A DNA stretch of 64,000 bases, taken from assembly GCF_001640805.2 (NCBI RefSeq), contig NC_066849.1, positions 22,639,491 to 22,703,490 of the forward strand, in the 5' to 3' direction. This document shows, piece after piece, positions 1 to 12,587 of this stretch (position 1 is its first letter; the number at the start of each line of letters is the position of its first letter). The notes under the pieces were generated by a model, which did not search any database, was not told where the DNA came from, and saw only the letters and a list, made by a program, of their open reading frames with translations. The position numbers and the translations under genes were made by a program. The DNA is from Lates calcarifer (taxonomy: Eukaryota > Chordata > Actinopteri > Centropomidae).

Positions 1-946
1 TTTATTATTATTATTATTATTATTATTTTTTTTCTTCTTTTTCCGCCTCTTTGATCGGCTTTTTTGAGGGCCTTAAACATGCGTCAAAAACTCCAAAATT
101 TGCAGACGCGTCAGGCACGGCGAAAAATTTAAGAATTTAGGGGTCTTGAGCATGGGTGTGGCAAAATGGCCTCGGTAGCGCCACCTACATTTTTAAACGG
201 AACAGCCCCTCAAGCCCGTTGCGCCTAAAAATCTGAAAATCTGCACACATATGTAACATCCCATGACGCACCAAAAAGTCTCTTGGAGCCATATTAAACC
301 CCCAACAGAAAGTATTTTTATTTTGACCGGAAGGTGAAAAAATTGTGTGTTTTTGGCCATTTCCAGGGGTCGCTTGAACGCGAACTAGTCCTAGACGCAT
401 TATCCGATTGACTTCAAAATTTATAATTTGTTCTTAAGACATAGACGATGTTAAATTGCAAAATTTTGAGTTTTTGTTGAAGGGCGTGGAAGTTATGGCC
501 CTCAAAGTTCGATTACTCGCCACGAAAACAGGAAGTTGCTTTATTTTGCTATATTTCGGCCATACTTTGTCCAAACTGCATCAAACTTTACAGGATTGTT
601 AATGGTACCTATCTGCACACATCCATATGTCAATATTCATACAATTGTTGTAGCACCACCTATTTATAGCAGGAAATGACATATTTTATAGTGTGATGTC
701 CAGTTTCTAGACGGGTGACCAGATTCACTTCAAATGTTGTCAGCCCCTCCTTGACAATTTTTGGAAGAAGTCCTCCGAAAATTGTGAGTTTGGTCGAAGC
801 GTGTGCCGGTTCTGGCCCGTCAAAGTTCGGAAACCCAACTTCCTGTTTGAAACCTCAGATTTTGGGGTAACTTCCTGTTGCGACTCTCCTTTATCCTACA
901 GATGGAGCCATTGTATTACTCTTTGATGGGTTTTTTGGAAGGGGGT

Positions 947-986
<40 letters not shown>

Positions 987-2607
987 GGGAGGGGAAGAGG
1001 AGTTGATTGAGTCTGTGAGAAGCTGCCACAGGGAGGTTACAGTCAAGAGAGCCAAGAGCTGTCACAGATGATGAGCTCTGAAAAATATTATCACAGAAAA
1101 TAATTAGCATAAAAGCTTTTATTTTAAATTTGTTGCAACAAATTCAGGTTTCTTACACTGTTTCCCTTATTGAAAACTAAATTCTACCTGAAATGTATCA
1201 ATAAAAATCTCTTTTGCAGTTAATGTCACCAGTTTATAGTTTAGTTTTAATAGCATTCCCTGTCACTGATGTGCCTTTAATTATCGGTTCTATCAGGGAT
1301 CATTTATGTGTTTATCTTACGGGGGTGAGCCACCTCACAGGTTGGTTATATTACCTGTTGACCTCAGCTCAGTGAGCTAAGACAATGTTTAATGCAGTGT
1401 TTTTTCTGATATGAAAATGGATATTATTCAGCACATCTAACCTCAGCAGGCCCCTCTTCAGAAACTCATATCTGCAGATGTCAAAGCTGGCTCAAAAAAT
1501 TAAACTGGCTTCAAATTAATTTAAGGAATTGTAGGTTATTTTGAATTCATGTAATCTTACATATGTCTCCCCTTGACCAAAGCTGAGCGTGGATTGATGC
1601 TGTCTTTACAGTTTGGTTTTGATCAGTTAGGAAATTTCACAAGGGGTCAGCTGATTTTTTCGTGTTACTCAGTGTACGGCGACAGGAAAAGCTACATCCA
1701 CCGGCGTCGAGGTGAACCAGCTGAATATAAGCCACTCAAGTTGACGACAAGTGCATTGAAAAGTAAAAGCTGCTGGCCTTTACCTTTTCTTTGTCAAAGC
1801 GCCTGTTCGCCAGTAGTTAGTAAAGTAATATTTTCAGCGTTGTCCACAGTCTCATGACATGTTTAACAGGAAGCACAGCACGCTGGTTAAGCTCATGGCA
1901 AACTGTTACTAACAGCTAAAATGAAAGCTTGTCTGTATGTAGTCTAACTGGTTAGTTTGTCACTAATCTCCAAATTTTGCAAATTGCTATAAACTTCACT
2001 CTCTTAAACCAGTAACAGTCTGAGCTGGACTGATAGGGGTCTGTATGGATAAAGATAAAATCCTAATGATACCCATCCCTACAGCTGGTTAGTGGCTTCG
2101 CCCTGACTTTAGGCAGATGAGATATTCACTGTTCAAATAACTTCATTATAAGCCTTGTTTAAGCATAAATGATTTATATATGCACCCAATAACAGAACTT
2201 AAAAAAAATGCTTTTGCTCAAAGCTCAAAGCTTGTAAACTCAAGTTAAAACTGAGTTTTATCTCCTTTTGGGAGGGGGTATCTGTGTGTGTGTGTGTGTG
2301 TGTGTGTGTTTGTGTTTGTGTTTGAGGGGGAGGGGAAGAGGAGTTGATTGAGTCTGTGAGAAGCTGCCACAGAGAGGTTACAGTCAGGAGAGCCAAGAGC
2401 TGTCACAGATGATGAGCTCTGAAAAATATTATCACAGAAAATAATTAGCGTAAAAGCTTTTATTTAAATTTTTTCATCTGGGAAGTGTGAACTGTTACGC
2501 CAGCGTGTGCCCTGCGACCTGCGTTGACCCCGCGGTTGCCGGGTCCCGCGGTCGCCGCTCCCCCGACGGGCGCCGGGTGCGAGGGCCCGTTCAACGCTGC
2601 TCGCAGC
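1..2607. repeat. Array unit U0 (type A, 5'-truncated by window edge)
   Basis: Starts inside the TTA run. The proximal TG tract is at about 950-982 and the distal one at about 2281-2322. The middle segment (about 1090-1560) is the A form without the Tc1 piece. Compared with later units it has many single-base insertions and deletions in homopolymers. Confidence 0.9.
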
Positions 2608-4936
2608 TTTAATTATTAATTATATTATTATTATTATTATTATTATTATTTTTTTTCTTCTTTTTTCCGCCTCTTAGATCGGCTTTTTGAGGGCCTTAAC
2701 ATGCGTGAAAACTTACCAAAATTTGCAGACGCGTCAGGCACGGCGAAAAATTTAATAATTTAGGGGTCTTGAGCATGGGCGTGGTAAAATGCCCTCGGTA
2801 GCGGCCACCTACATTTTTAAACGGAACAGCCCCTCAAGCCCGTTGCGCCTAAAAATCTGAAAATCTGCACACATATGTAACATCCCATGACGCCACCAAA
2901 AGTCTCTTGGAGCCATATTCTAAACCCAACAGAAAGTATTTTTATTTTGACCGGAAGGTGAAAAAATTGTGTGTTTTTGGCCATTTCCAGGGGTCGCTTG
3001 AACGCGAACTAGTCCTAGACGCATTATCCCATTGACTTCAAAACTTAATAGTATGTTCTTAAGACATAGACGATGTTAAATTGCGGCAGATTTTGAGTTT
3101 TTGTTGAAGGGCGTGGAAGTTATGGCCCCTCAAAGTTCGATTACTCGCACGAAACAGGAAGTTGCTTTATTTTTGCTATATTTCGGCCATACTTTGTCCA
3201 AACTGCATCAAACTTTACAGGATTGTTAATGGTACTATCTGCACACATCCATATGTCAATATTCATACAATTGTTGTAGCGCCACCTATTTATAGCAGGA
3301 AATGACATATTTTATAGTGTGATGTCCAGTTTCTAGACGGGTGACCAGATTCACTTCAAATGTTGTCAGCCCCTCCTTGACAATTTTTGGAAGACTGGCT
3401 CCGAAAAATTGTGAGTTTGGGTCGAAGCGTGTGCCCGGTTCTGGCCCGTCAAAGTTCGGAAACCCAACTTCCTGTTTTGAAACCTCAGATTTTGGGGTAA
3501 CTTCCTGTTGCGACTCTCTACTTTATCCTACAGATGGAGCCATTGTATTACTCTTTGATGGGTTTTTGGAAGGGGGTCTCTGTGTGTGTGTGTCTGTGTG
3601 TGTGTGTTTGAGGGGGGAGGGGAAGAGGAGTTGATTGAGTCTGTGAGAAGCTGCCACAGGGAGGTTACAGTCAAGAGAGCCATGAGCTGTCACAGATGAT
3701 GAGTTCTGAAAAATATTATCACAGAAAATAATTAGCATAAAAGCTTTTATTTTAAATTTGTTGCAACAAATTCAGGTTTCTTACAGCATTTTCCTTATTG
3801 AAAACTAAATTCTACGCTGAAATGTATCAATAAAAATCTTCTTTTGCAGTTAATGTCACCAGTTTATAGTTTAGTTTTAATAGCATTCCCTGTCCACTGA
3901 TGTGCCTTTAATTATCGGTTCTATCAGGGATCATTTTATGTGTTTATCTTACGGGGGTGAGCCACCTCACAGGTTGGTTATATTACCTGTTGACCTCAGC
4001 TCAGTGAGCTAAGACAATGTTTAATGCAGTGTTTTTTCTGATATGAAAATGGATATTATTCAGCACATCTAACCTCAGCAGGCCCCTCTTCAGAAACTCA
4101 TATCTGCAGATGTCAAAGCTGGCTCAAAAAAATTAAACTGGCTTCAAATTAATTTGAAGGAATTGTAGGTTATTTTGAATTCATGTAATCTTACCATATG
4201 TCTCCCCTTGACCAAAGCTGAGCGTGGATTGATGCTGTCTTTACAGTTTGGTTTTTGATCAGTTAGGAAATTTCACAAGGGGTCAGCTGATTTTTTCGTG
4301 TTACTCAGTGTACGGCAACAGGAAAAGTGCATGTCTACATCCACCGGCGTCGAGGTGAACCAGCTGAATATAAGCCACTCAAGTTGACGACAAGTGGCAT
4401 TGAAAAGTAAAAGCTGCTGGCCTTTACCTTTTCTTTGTCAAAGCGCCTGTTCAGCCAGTAGTTAGTAAAGTAATATTTTCAGCGTTGTCCACAGTCTCAT
4501 GACATGTTTAACAGGAAGCACAGCACGCTGGTTAAGCTCATGGCAAACTGTTACTAACAGCTAAAATGAAAGCTTGTCTGTATGTAGTCTAACTGGTTAG
4601 TTTGTCACTAATCTCCAAAATTTTGCAAATTGCTATAAACTTCACTCTCTTAAACCAGTAACAGTCTGAGCTGGACTGATAGGGGTCTGTATGGATAAAG
4701 ATAAAATCCCGAATGATACCCATCCCTACAGCTGGTTAGTGGCTTCGCCCTGACTTTAGGCAGCTGAGATATTCACTGTTCAAATAAACTTCATTATAAG
4801 CCTTGTTTAAGCATAAATGATTTATATATGCACCCAATAACAGAACTTAAAAAAAATGCTTTTGCTCAAAGCTCAAAGCTTTTAAACTCAAGTTAAAACT
4901 GAGTTTTATCTCCTTTTGGGAGGGGGTATCTCTCTC

Positions 4937-4974
<38 letters not shown>

Positions 4975-5272
4975 TGTTTGTGTTTGAGGGGGGAGGGGAA
5001 GAGGAGTTGATTGAGTCTGTGAGAAGCTGCCACAGAGAGGTTACAGTCAGGAGAGCCAAGAGCTGTCACAGATGATGAGCTCTGAAAAATATTATCACAG
5101 AAAATAATTAGCGTAAAAGCTTTTATTTTAAATTTTTACATCTCGGAAGTGTGAACTGTTACGCCAGCGTGTGCCCTGCGACCTGCGTTGACCCCGCGGT
5201 TGCCGGAGTCCCGCGGTCGCCGCTCCCCCGACGGGCGCCGGGTGCGAGGGCCCGTTCAACGCTGCTCGCAGC
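2608..5272. repeat. Array unit U1 (type A)
   Basis: About 2,665 bp. TG tracts lie at about 3580-3610 and 4931-4986. It has the A-type middle segment, like U0, and no Tc1 piece. Its 5' portion shares variants with U6, such as the altered wording after the first T-run and a 'gggcgtgg' variant. It also shows many one-base indels. Confidence 0.9.
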
Positions 5273-6234
5273 TTTAATTATTATTATTATTATTTTTTTT
5301 CTTCTTTTTCCGCCTCTTTGATCGCCTTTTTGAGGGCCTTAAAATGCGTCAAAACTCCTGAAAATTTGCAGACGCGTCAGGCACGGCGAAAAATTTAATA
5401 ATTTAGGGGTCTTGAGCATGGGTGTGGTAAAATGGCCTCGGTAGCGCCACCTACATTTTTAAACGGAACAGCCCCTCAAGCCCGTTGCGCCTAAAAATCT
5501 GAAAATCTGCACACATATGTAACATCCCATGACGCACCAAAAAGTCTCTTGGAGCCATATTCTAAACCCAACAGAAAGTATTTTTATTTTGACCGGAAGG
5601 TGAAAAAATTGTGTGTTTTTGGCCATTTCCAGGGGTCGCTTGAACGCGAACTAGTCCTAGACGCATTATCCCATTGACTTCAAAACTTAATAGTATGTTC
5701 TTAAGACATAGACGATGTTAAATTGCGGCAGATTTTGAGTTTTTGTTGAAGGGCGTGGAAGTTATGGCCCCTCAAAGTTCGATTACTCGCCACGAAACAG
5801 GAAGTTGCTTTATTTTTGCTATATTTCGGCCATACTTTGTCCAAACTGCCATCAAACTTTACAGGATTGTTAATGGTACCTATCTGCACACATCCATATG
5901 TCAATATTCATACAATTGTTGTAGCACCACCTATTTATAGCAGGAAATGACATATTTTATAGTGTGATGTCCAGTTTCTAGACGGGTGACCAGATTCACT
6001 TCAAATGTTGTCAGCCCCTCCTTGAGGAATTTTTTGGAAGACTGGCTCCGAAAATTGTGAGTTTTGGGTCGAAGCGTGTGCCGGTTCTGGCCCGTCAAAG
6101 TTTGGAAACCCAACTTCCTGTTTGAAACCTCAGATTTTGGGGTAACTTCCTGTTGCGACTCTCTACTTTATCCTATAGATGGAGCCATTGTATTACTCTT
6201 TGATGGGTTTTTGGAAGGGGGTCTCTGTGTGTGT

Positions 6235-6275
<41 letters not shown>

Positions 6276-7802
6276 TGTTTGTGTTTGTGTTTGAGGGGGG
6301 AGGGGAAGAAGAGTTGATTGAGTCTGTGAGAAGCTGCCACAGAGAGGTTACAGTCAGGAGAGCCAAGAGCTGCTTTACACGCGGTATAAAAACTTCAGTT
6401 AAGATTTGAGCTGTCACTTGAGAAAGCATCATGCCAAAAACTAAGGAAATCACTGTAGACTTGAAGAATTGTCGATGCTTAGGAAGCAGGAGAAGGATAT
6501 ACAAAGTTATAACAGCATTTCCAAGCGTCAAGAACTCAAATGAGAAGCGTCACCGAGAAATTCAAGGGAGAGCCACACTGTGCAGAACAAGCCTGGCAGA
6601 GGTAGGAAGCCAAAGATTTCAATGACCCTGGAAAGAAAACCAGTTAGAGACCTGTCTAAAGAACCCATAAACGCTGCCAAGACACTAGTGAATGACTTAG
6701 TTAAGTCTGAAATTGTAGTCTCAATGAACCATACCATTACCATATGTCTCCCCTTGACCAAAGCTGAGCGTGGATTGATGCTGTCTTTACAGTTTGGTTT
6801 TGATCAGTTAGGAAATTTCACACGGGGTCAGCTGATTTTTTCGTCTTACTCAGTGTACGGCGACAGGAAAAGTTCACTAGGTCCTCCAGCGTCGAGGTGA
6901 ACCAGCTGAATATAAGCCACTCAAGTTGACGACAAGTGCATTGAAAAGTAAAAGCTGCTGGCCTTTACCTTTTCTTTGTCAAAGCGCCTGTTTGGCCAGT
7001 AGTTAGTAAAGTAATATTTTCAGCGTTGTCCACAGTCTCATGACATGTTTAACAGGAAGCACAGCACGCTGGTTAAGCTCATGGCAAACTGTTACTAACA
7101 GCTAAAATGAAAGCTTGTCTGTATGTAGTCTAACTGGTTAGTTTGTCACTAATCTCCAAATTTTGCAAATTGCTATAAACTTCACTCTCTTAAACCAGTA
7201 ACAGTCTGAGCTGGACTGATAGGGGTCTGTATGGATAAAGATAAAATCTTAATGATACCCATCCCTACAGCTGGTTAGTGGCTTCGCCCTGACTTTAGGC
7301 AGATGAGATATTCACTGTTCAAATAACTTCATTATAAGCCTTGTTTAAGCATAAATGATTTATATATGCACCCAATAACAGAACTTAAAAAAATGCTTTT
7401 GCTCAAAGCTCAAAGCTTGTAAACTCAAGTTAAAACTGAGTTTTATCTCCTTTTGGGAGGGGGTATTTCTCTGTGTGTTTGTGTGTGTGTGTGTGGGTGT
7501 GTTTGTGTTTGTGTTTGAGGGGGAGGGGAAGAGGAGTTGATTGAGTCTGTGAGAAGCTGCCACAGAGAGGTTACAGTCAAGAGAGCCAAGAGCTGTCACA
7601 GATGATGAGCTCTGAAAAATATTATCACAGAAAATAATTAGCGTAAAAGCTTTTATTTAAAATTTTAACATCTGGGAAGTGTGAACTGTTACGCCAGCGT
7701 GTGCCCTGCGACCTGCGTTGACCCCGCGGTTGCCGGGGTCCCGCGGTCGCCGCTCCCCCGACGGGCGCCGGGTGCGAGGGCCCGTTCAACGCTGCTCGCA
7801 GC
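5273..7802. repeat. Array unit U2 (type B, with Tc1 fragment)
   Basis: About 2,530 bp. TG tracts lie at about 6225-6292 and 7472-7519. The B-type middle segment carries a Tc1 fragment from about 6372 to 6720. At its 3' edge (6718-6745) the sequence differs from the other B units, and the palindrome seen in U3, U5 and U6 is missing. Confidence 0.9.
6431..6720 (+). pseudogene. Tc1 transposase N-terminal fragment (in U2)
   Basis: The reading starts MPKTKEITVDLKN, like Tc1 transposases, and continues after a frame change with GRGRKPKISMTLERKPVRDLSKEPINAAKTLVNDL (shown to position, not restored). This is the paired-like DNA-binding part; the DDE catalytic domain is absent. An extra G near 6567 makes its frame differ from that of the other three copies. 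Confidence 0.85.
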
Positions 7803-8749
7803 TTTAATTATTATTATTATTATTTTTTTTCTTCTTTTTCCGCCTCTTTGATCGCCTTTTTGAAGGCCTTAACATGCGTCAAAACTCCTGAAAATTTGCA
7901 GACGCGTCAGGCACGGCGAAAAATTTAAGAATTTAGGGGTCTTGAGCATGGGTGTGGCAAAATGGCCTCGGTAGCGCCACCTACATTTTTAAACGGAACA
8001 GCCCCTCAAGCCCGTTGCGCCTAAAAATCTGAAAATCTGCACACATATGTAACATCCCATGACGCACCAAAAAGTCTCTTGGAGCCATATTCTAAACCCA
8101 ACAGAAAGTATTTTTATTTTGACCGGAAGGTGAAAAAATTGTGTGTTTTTGGCCATTTCCAGGGGTCGCTTGAACGCGAACTAGTCCTAGACGCATTATC
8201 CGATTGACTTCAAAATTTGATAATTTGTTCTTAAGACATAGACGAAGTTAAATTGCAAAAGTTTCGGACTTTTCATTGAAGGGCGTGGAAGTTATGGCCC
8301 CTCAAAGTTCGATTACTCGCAACGAAACAGGAAGTTGCTTTATATTTGCTATATTTCGGCCATACTTTGTCCAAACTGCATCAAACTTTACAGGATTGTT
8401 AATGGTACCTATCTGCACACATCCATATGTCAATATTCATACAATTGTTGTAGCGCCACCTATTTATAGCAGGAAATGACATATTTTATAGTGTGATGTC
8501 CAGTTTCTAGACGGGTGACCAGATTCACTTCAAATGTTGTCAGCCCCTCCTTGAGGATTTTTTGGAAGACTGGCTCCGAAAATTGTGAGTTTTGGTCGAA
8601 GCGTGTGCCGGTTCTGGCCCGTCAAAGTTCAGAAACCCAACTTCCTGTTTGAAACCTCAGATTTTGGGGTAACTTCCTGTTGCGACTCTCTACTTTATCC
8701 TATAGATGGAGCCATTGTATTACTCTTTGATGGGTTTTTGGAAGGGGGT

Positions 8750-8790
<41 letters not shown>

Positions 8791-8939
8791 TGTTTGTGTT
8801 TGAGGGGGGAGGGGAAGAGGAGTTGATTGAGTCTGTGAGAAGCTGCCACAGAGAGGTTACAGTCAGGAGAGCCAAGAGCTGCTTTACACGCGGTATAAAA
8901 ACTTCAGTTAAGATTTGAGCTGTCACTTGAGAAAGCATC

Positions 8940-9240
8940 ATGCCAAAAACTAAGGAAATCACTGTAGACTTGAAGAATTGTCGATGCTCAGGAAGCAGGA
9001 GAAGGATATACAAAGTTATAACAGCATTTCCAAGCGTCAAGAACTCAAATGAGAAACGTCACCGAGAAATTCAAGGAGAGCCACACTGTGCAGAACAAGC
9101 CTGGCAGAGGTAGGAAGCCAAAGATTTCAATGACCCTGGAAAGAAAACCAGTGAGAGACCTGTCTAAAGAACCCATAAACGCTGCCAAGACACTAGTGAA
9201 TGACTTAGTTAAGTCTGAAATTGTAGCCTCAAAGAAGATT
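8940..9240 (+). pseudogene. Tc1 transposase N-terminal fragment (in U3)
   Basis: This is the same truncated Tc1 piece: ATG at 8940, a frame change near 9049, and a second stretch carrying GRGRKPKISMTLERK. It stops at the palindromic junction (9235-9260) and has no catalytic domain. It cannot encode an active transposase. Confidence 0.85.
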
Positions 9241-9260
9241 ACATGAATTCATGTAATCTT
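9235..9260. repeat. 26-bp perfect palindrome at Tc1/unit junction
   Basis: The sequence is a perfect inverted repeat centred on GAATTC, with arms reading AAGATTACATG and its complement. The left arm is the end of the Tc1 piece and the right arm is ordinary unit sequence. Identical copies are at 13032-13057 and 15568-15593; U2 has lost it; U0 and U1 have only the right arm. Confidence 0.9.
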
Positions 9261-10310
9261 ACCATATGTCTCCCCTTGACCAAAGCTGAGCGTGGATTGA
9301 TGCTGTCTTTACAGTTTGGTTTTGATCAGTTAGGAAATTTCACACGGGGTCAGCTGATTTTTTTCGTGTTACTCAGTGTACGGCGACAGGAAAAGTGCAC
9401 TAGGTCCACCGGCGTCGAGGTGAACCAGCTGAATATAAGCCACTCAAGTTGACGACAAGTGCATTGAAAAGTAAAAGCTGCTGGCCTTTACCTTTTCTTT
9501 GTAAAAGCGCCTGTTCGGCCAGTAGTTAGTAAAGTAATATTTTCAGCGTTGTCCACAGTCTCATGACATGTTTAACACGAAGCACAGCACGCTGGTTAAG
9601 CTCATGGCAAACTGTTACTAACAGCTAAAATGAAAGCTTGTCTGTATGTAGTCTAACTGGTTAGTTTGTCACTAATCTCCAAATTTGGCAAATTGCTATA
9701 AACTTCACTCTCTTAAACCAGTAACAGTCTGAGCTGGACTGATAGGGGTCTGTATGGATAAAGATAAAATCCTAATGATACCCATCCCTACAGCTGGTTA
9801 GTGGCTTCGCCCTGACTTTAGGCAGATGAGATATTCACTGTTCAAATAACTTCATTATAACCCTTGTTTAAGCATAAATGATTTATATATGCACCCAATA
9901 ACAGAACTTGCAAAAAAATGCTTTTGCTCAAAGCTCAAAGCTTGTAAACTCAAGTTAAAACTGAGTTTTATCTCCTTTTGGGAGGGGGTATCTGTGTGTG
10001 TGTGTGTGTTTGTGTTTGTGTTTGAGGGGGGAGGGGAAGAGGAGTTGATTGAGTCTGTGAGAAGCTGCCACAGAGAGGTTACAGTCAGGAGAGCCATGAG
10101 CTGTCACAGATGATGAGCTCTGAAAAATATTATCACAGAAAATAATTAGCATAAAAGCTTTTATTTTAAATTTTTACATCTCGGAAGTGTGAACTGTTAC
10201 GCCAGCGTGTGCCCTGCGACCTGCGTTGACCCCGCGGTTGCCGGGGTCCCGCGGTCGCCGCTCCCCCGACGGGCGCCGGGTGCGAGGGCCCGTTCAACGC
10301 TGCTCGCAGC

Positions 10311-11256
10311 TTTAATTATTATTATTATTATTTTTTTTCTTCTTTTTCCGCCTCTTTGATTGCCTTTTTGAAGGCCTTAACATGCGTCAAAACTCCTGAA
10401 AATTTGCAGACGCGTCAGGCACGGCGAAAAATTTAAGAATTTAGGGGTCTTGAGCATGGGTGTGGCAAAATGGCCTCGGTAGCGCCACCTACATTTTTAA
10501 ACGGAACAGCCCCTCAAGCCCGTTGCGCCTAAAAATCTGAAAATCTGCACACATATGTAACATCCCATGACGCACCAAAAAGTCTCTTGGAGCCATATTC
10601 TAAACCCAACAGAAAGTATTTTTATTTTGACCGGAAGGTGAAAAAATTGTGTGTTTTTGGCCATTTCCAGGGGTCGCTTGAACGCGAACTAGTCCTAGAC
10701 GCATTATCCGATTGACTTCAAAATTTGATAATTTGTTCTTAAGACATAGACGAAGTTAAATTGCAAAAGTTCCGGACTTTTCATTGAAGGGCGTGGAAGT
10801 TATGGCCCCTCAAAGTTCGATCACTCGCCACAAAACAGGAAGTTGCTTTATATTTGCTATATTTCGGCCATACTTTGTCCAAACTGCATCAAACTTTACA
10901 GGATTGTTAATGGTACCTATCTGCACACATCCATATGTCAATATTCATACAATTGTTGTAGCACCACCTATTTATAGCAGGAAATGACATATTTTATAGT
11001 GTGATGTCCAGTTTCTAGACGGGTGACCAGATTCACTTCAAATGTTGTCAGGACAGACTTAAGGATTTTTGGAAGACTGGCTCCGAAAATTGTGAGTTTT
11101 GGTCGAAGCGTGTGCCTGTTCTGGCCTGTCAAAGTTCGGAAACCCAATTTTGTCTCAGAAAGGTCAGATTTTGGGGTAACTTCCTGGTGCAACTCTCTAC
11201 TTTATCCTATAGATGGAGCCATTGTATTACTCTTTGATGGATTTTTGGAAGGGGGT

Positions 11257-11303
<47 letters not shown>

Positions 11304-11601
11304 TGTTTGTGTTTGAGGGGGGAGGGGAAGAGGAGTTGATTGAGTCTGTGAGAAGCTGCCACAGGAAGGTTACAGTCAAGAGAGCCAAGAGCTGTCACAG
11401 ATGATGAGCTCTGAAAAATATTATGACAGAAAATAATTAGCATAAAAGCTTTTATTTAAAACTTTTACATCTCGGAAGTGTGAACTGTTATGCCAGCGTG
11501 TGCCCTGCGACCTGCGTTGACCCCGCGGTTGCCGGGGTCCCGCGGTTGCCACTCCCCCGACGGGCGCCGGGTGCGAGGGCCCGTTCAACGCTGCTCGCAG
11601 C
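10311..11601. repeat. Array unit U4 (short, internally deleted)
   Basis: Only about 1,291 bp. It has one TG tract (about 11259-11315) and one purine-rich module, then goes straight to the GC-rich end box. The whole middle segment and one module are missing. This is what recombination between the two internal modules of a full unit would leave. Confidence 0.9.
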
Positions 11602-12548
11602 TTTAATTATTATTATTATTATTTTTTTTCTTCTTTTTCCGCCTCTTTGATCGCCTTTTTGAAGGCCTTAACATGCGTCAAAACTCCTGAAAATTTGCAG
11701 ACGCGTCAGGCACGGCGAAAAATTTAAGAATTTAGGGGTCTTGAGCATGGGTGTGGCAAAATGGCCTCGGTAGCGCCACCTACATTTTTAAACGGAACAG
11801 CCCCTCAAGCCCGTTGCGCCTAAAAATCTGAAAATCTGCACACATATGTAACATCCCATGACGCACCAAAAAGTCTCTTGGAGCCATATTCTAAACCCAA
11901 CAGAAAGTATTTTTATTTTGACCGGAAGGTGAAAAAATTGTGTGTTTTTGGCCATTTCCAGGGGTCGCTTGAACGCGAACTAGTCCTAGACGCATTATCC
12001 GATTGACTTCAAAATTTGATAATTTGTTCTTAAGACATAGACGAAGTTAAATTGCAAAAGTTTCGGACTTTTCATTGAAGGGCGTGGAAGTTATGGCCCC
12101 TCAAAGTTCGATTACTCGCAACGAAACAGGAAGTTGCTTTATATTTGCTATATTTCGGCCATACTTTGTCCAAACTGCATCAAACTTTACAGGATTGTTA
12201 ATGGTACCTATCTGCACACATCCATATGTCAATATTCATACAATTGTTGTAGCGCCACCTATTTATAGCAGGAAATGACATATTTTATAGTGTGATGTCC
12301 AGTTTCTAGACGGGTGACCAGATTCACTTCAAATGTTGTCAGCCCCTCCTTGAGGATTTTTTGGAAGACTGGCTCCGAAAATTGTGAGTTTTGGTCGAAG
12401 CGTGTGCCGGTTCTGGCCCGTCAAAGTTCAGAAACCCAACTTCCTGTTTGAAACCTCAGATTTTGGGGTAACTTCCTGTTGCGACTCTCTACTTTATCCT
12501 ATAGATGGAGCCATTGTATTACTCTTTGATGGGTTTTTGGAAGGGGGT

Positions 12549-12587
<39 letters not shown>

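Larger units (their letters stand above)
7803..10310. repeat. Array unit U3 (type B, with Tc1 fragment)
   Basis: About 2,508 bp. TG tracts lie at about 8751-8802 and 9991-10024. The Tc1 fragment runs from about 8881 to 9245, followed by the palindrome at 9235-9260. It is nearly identical to U5 by eye, including their shared distal TG block. Confidence 0.9.
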
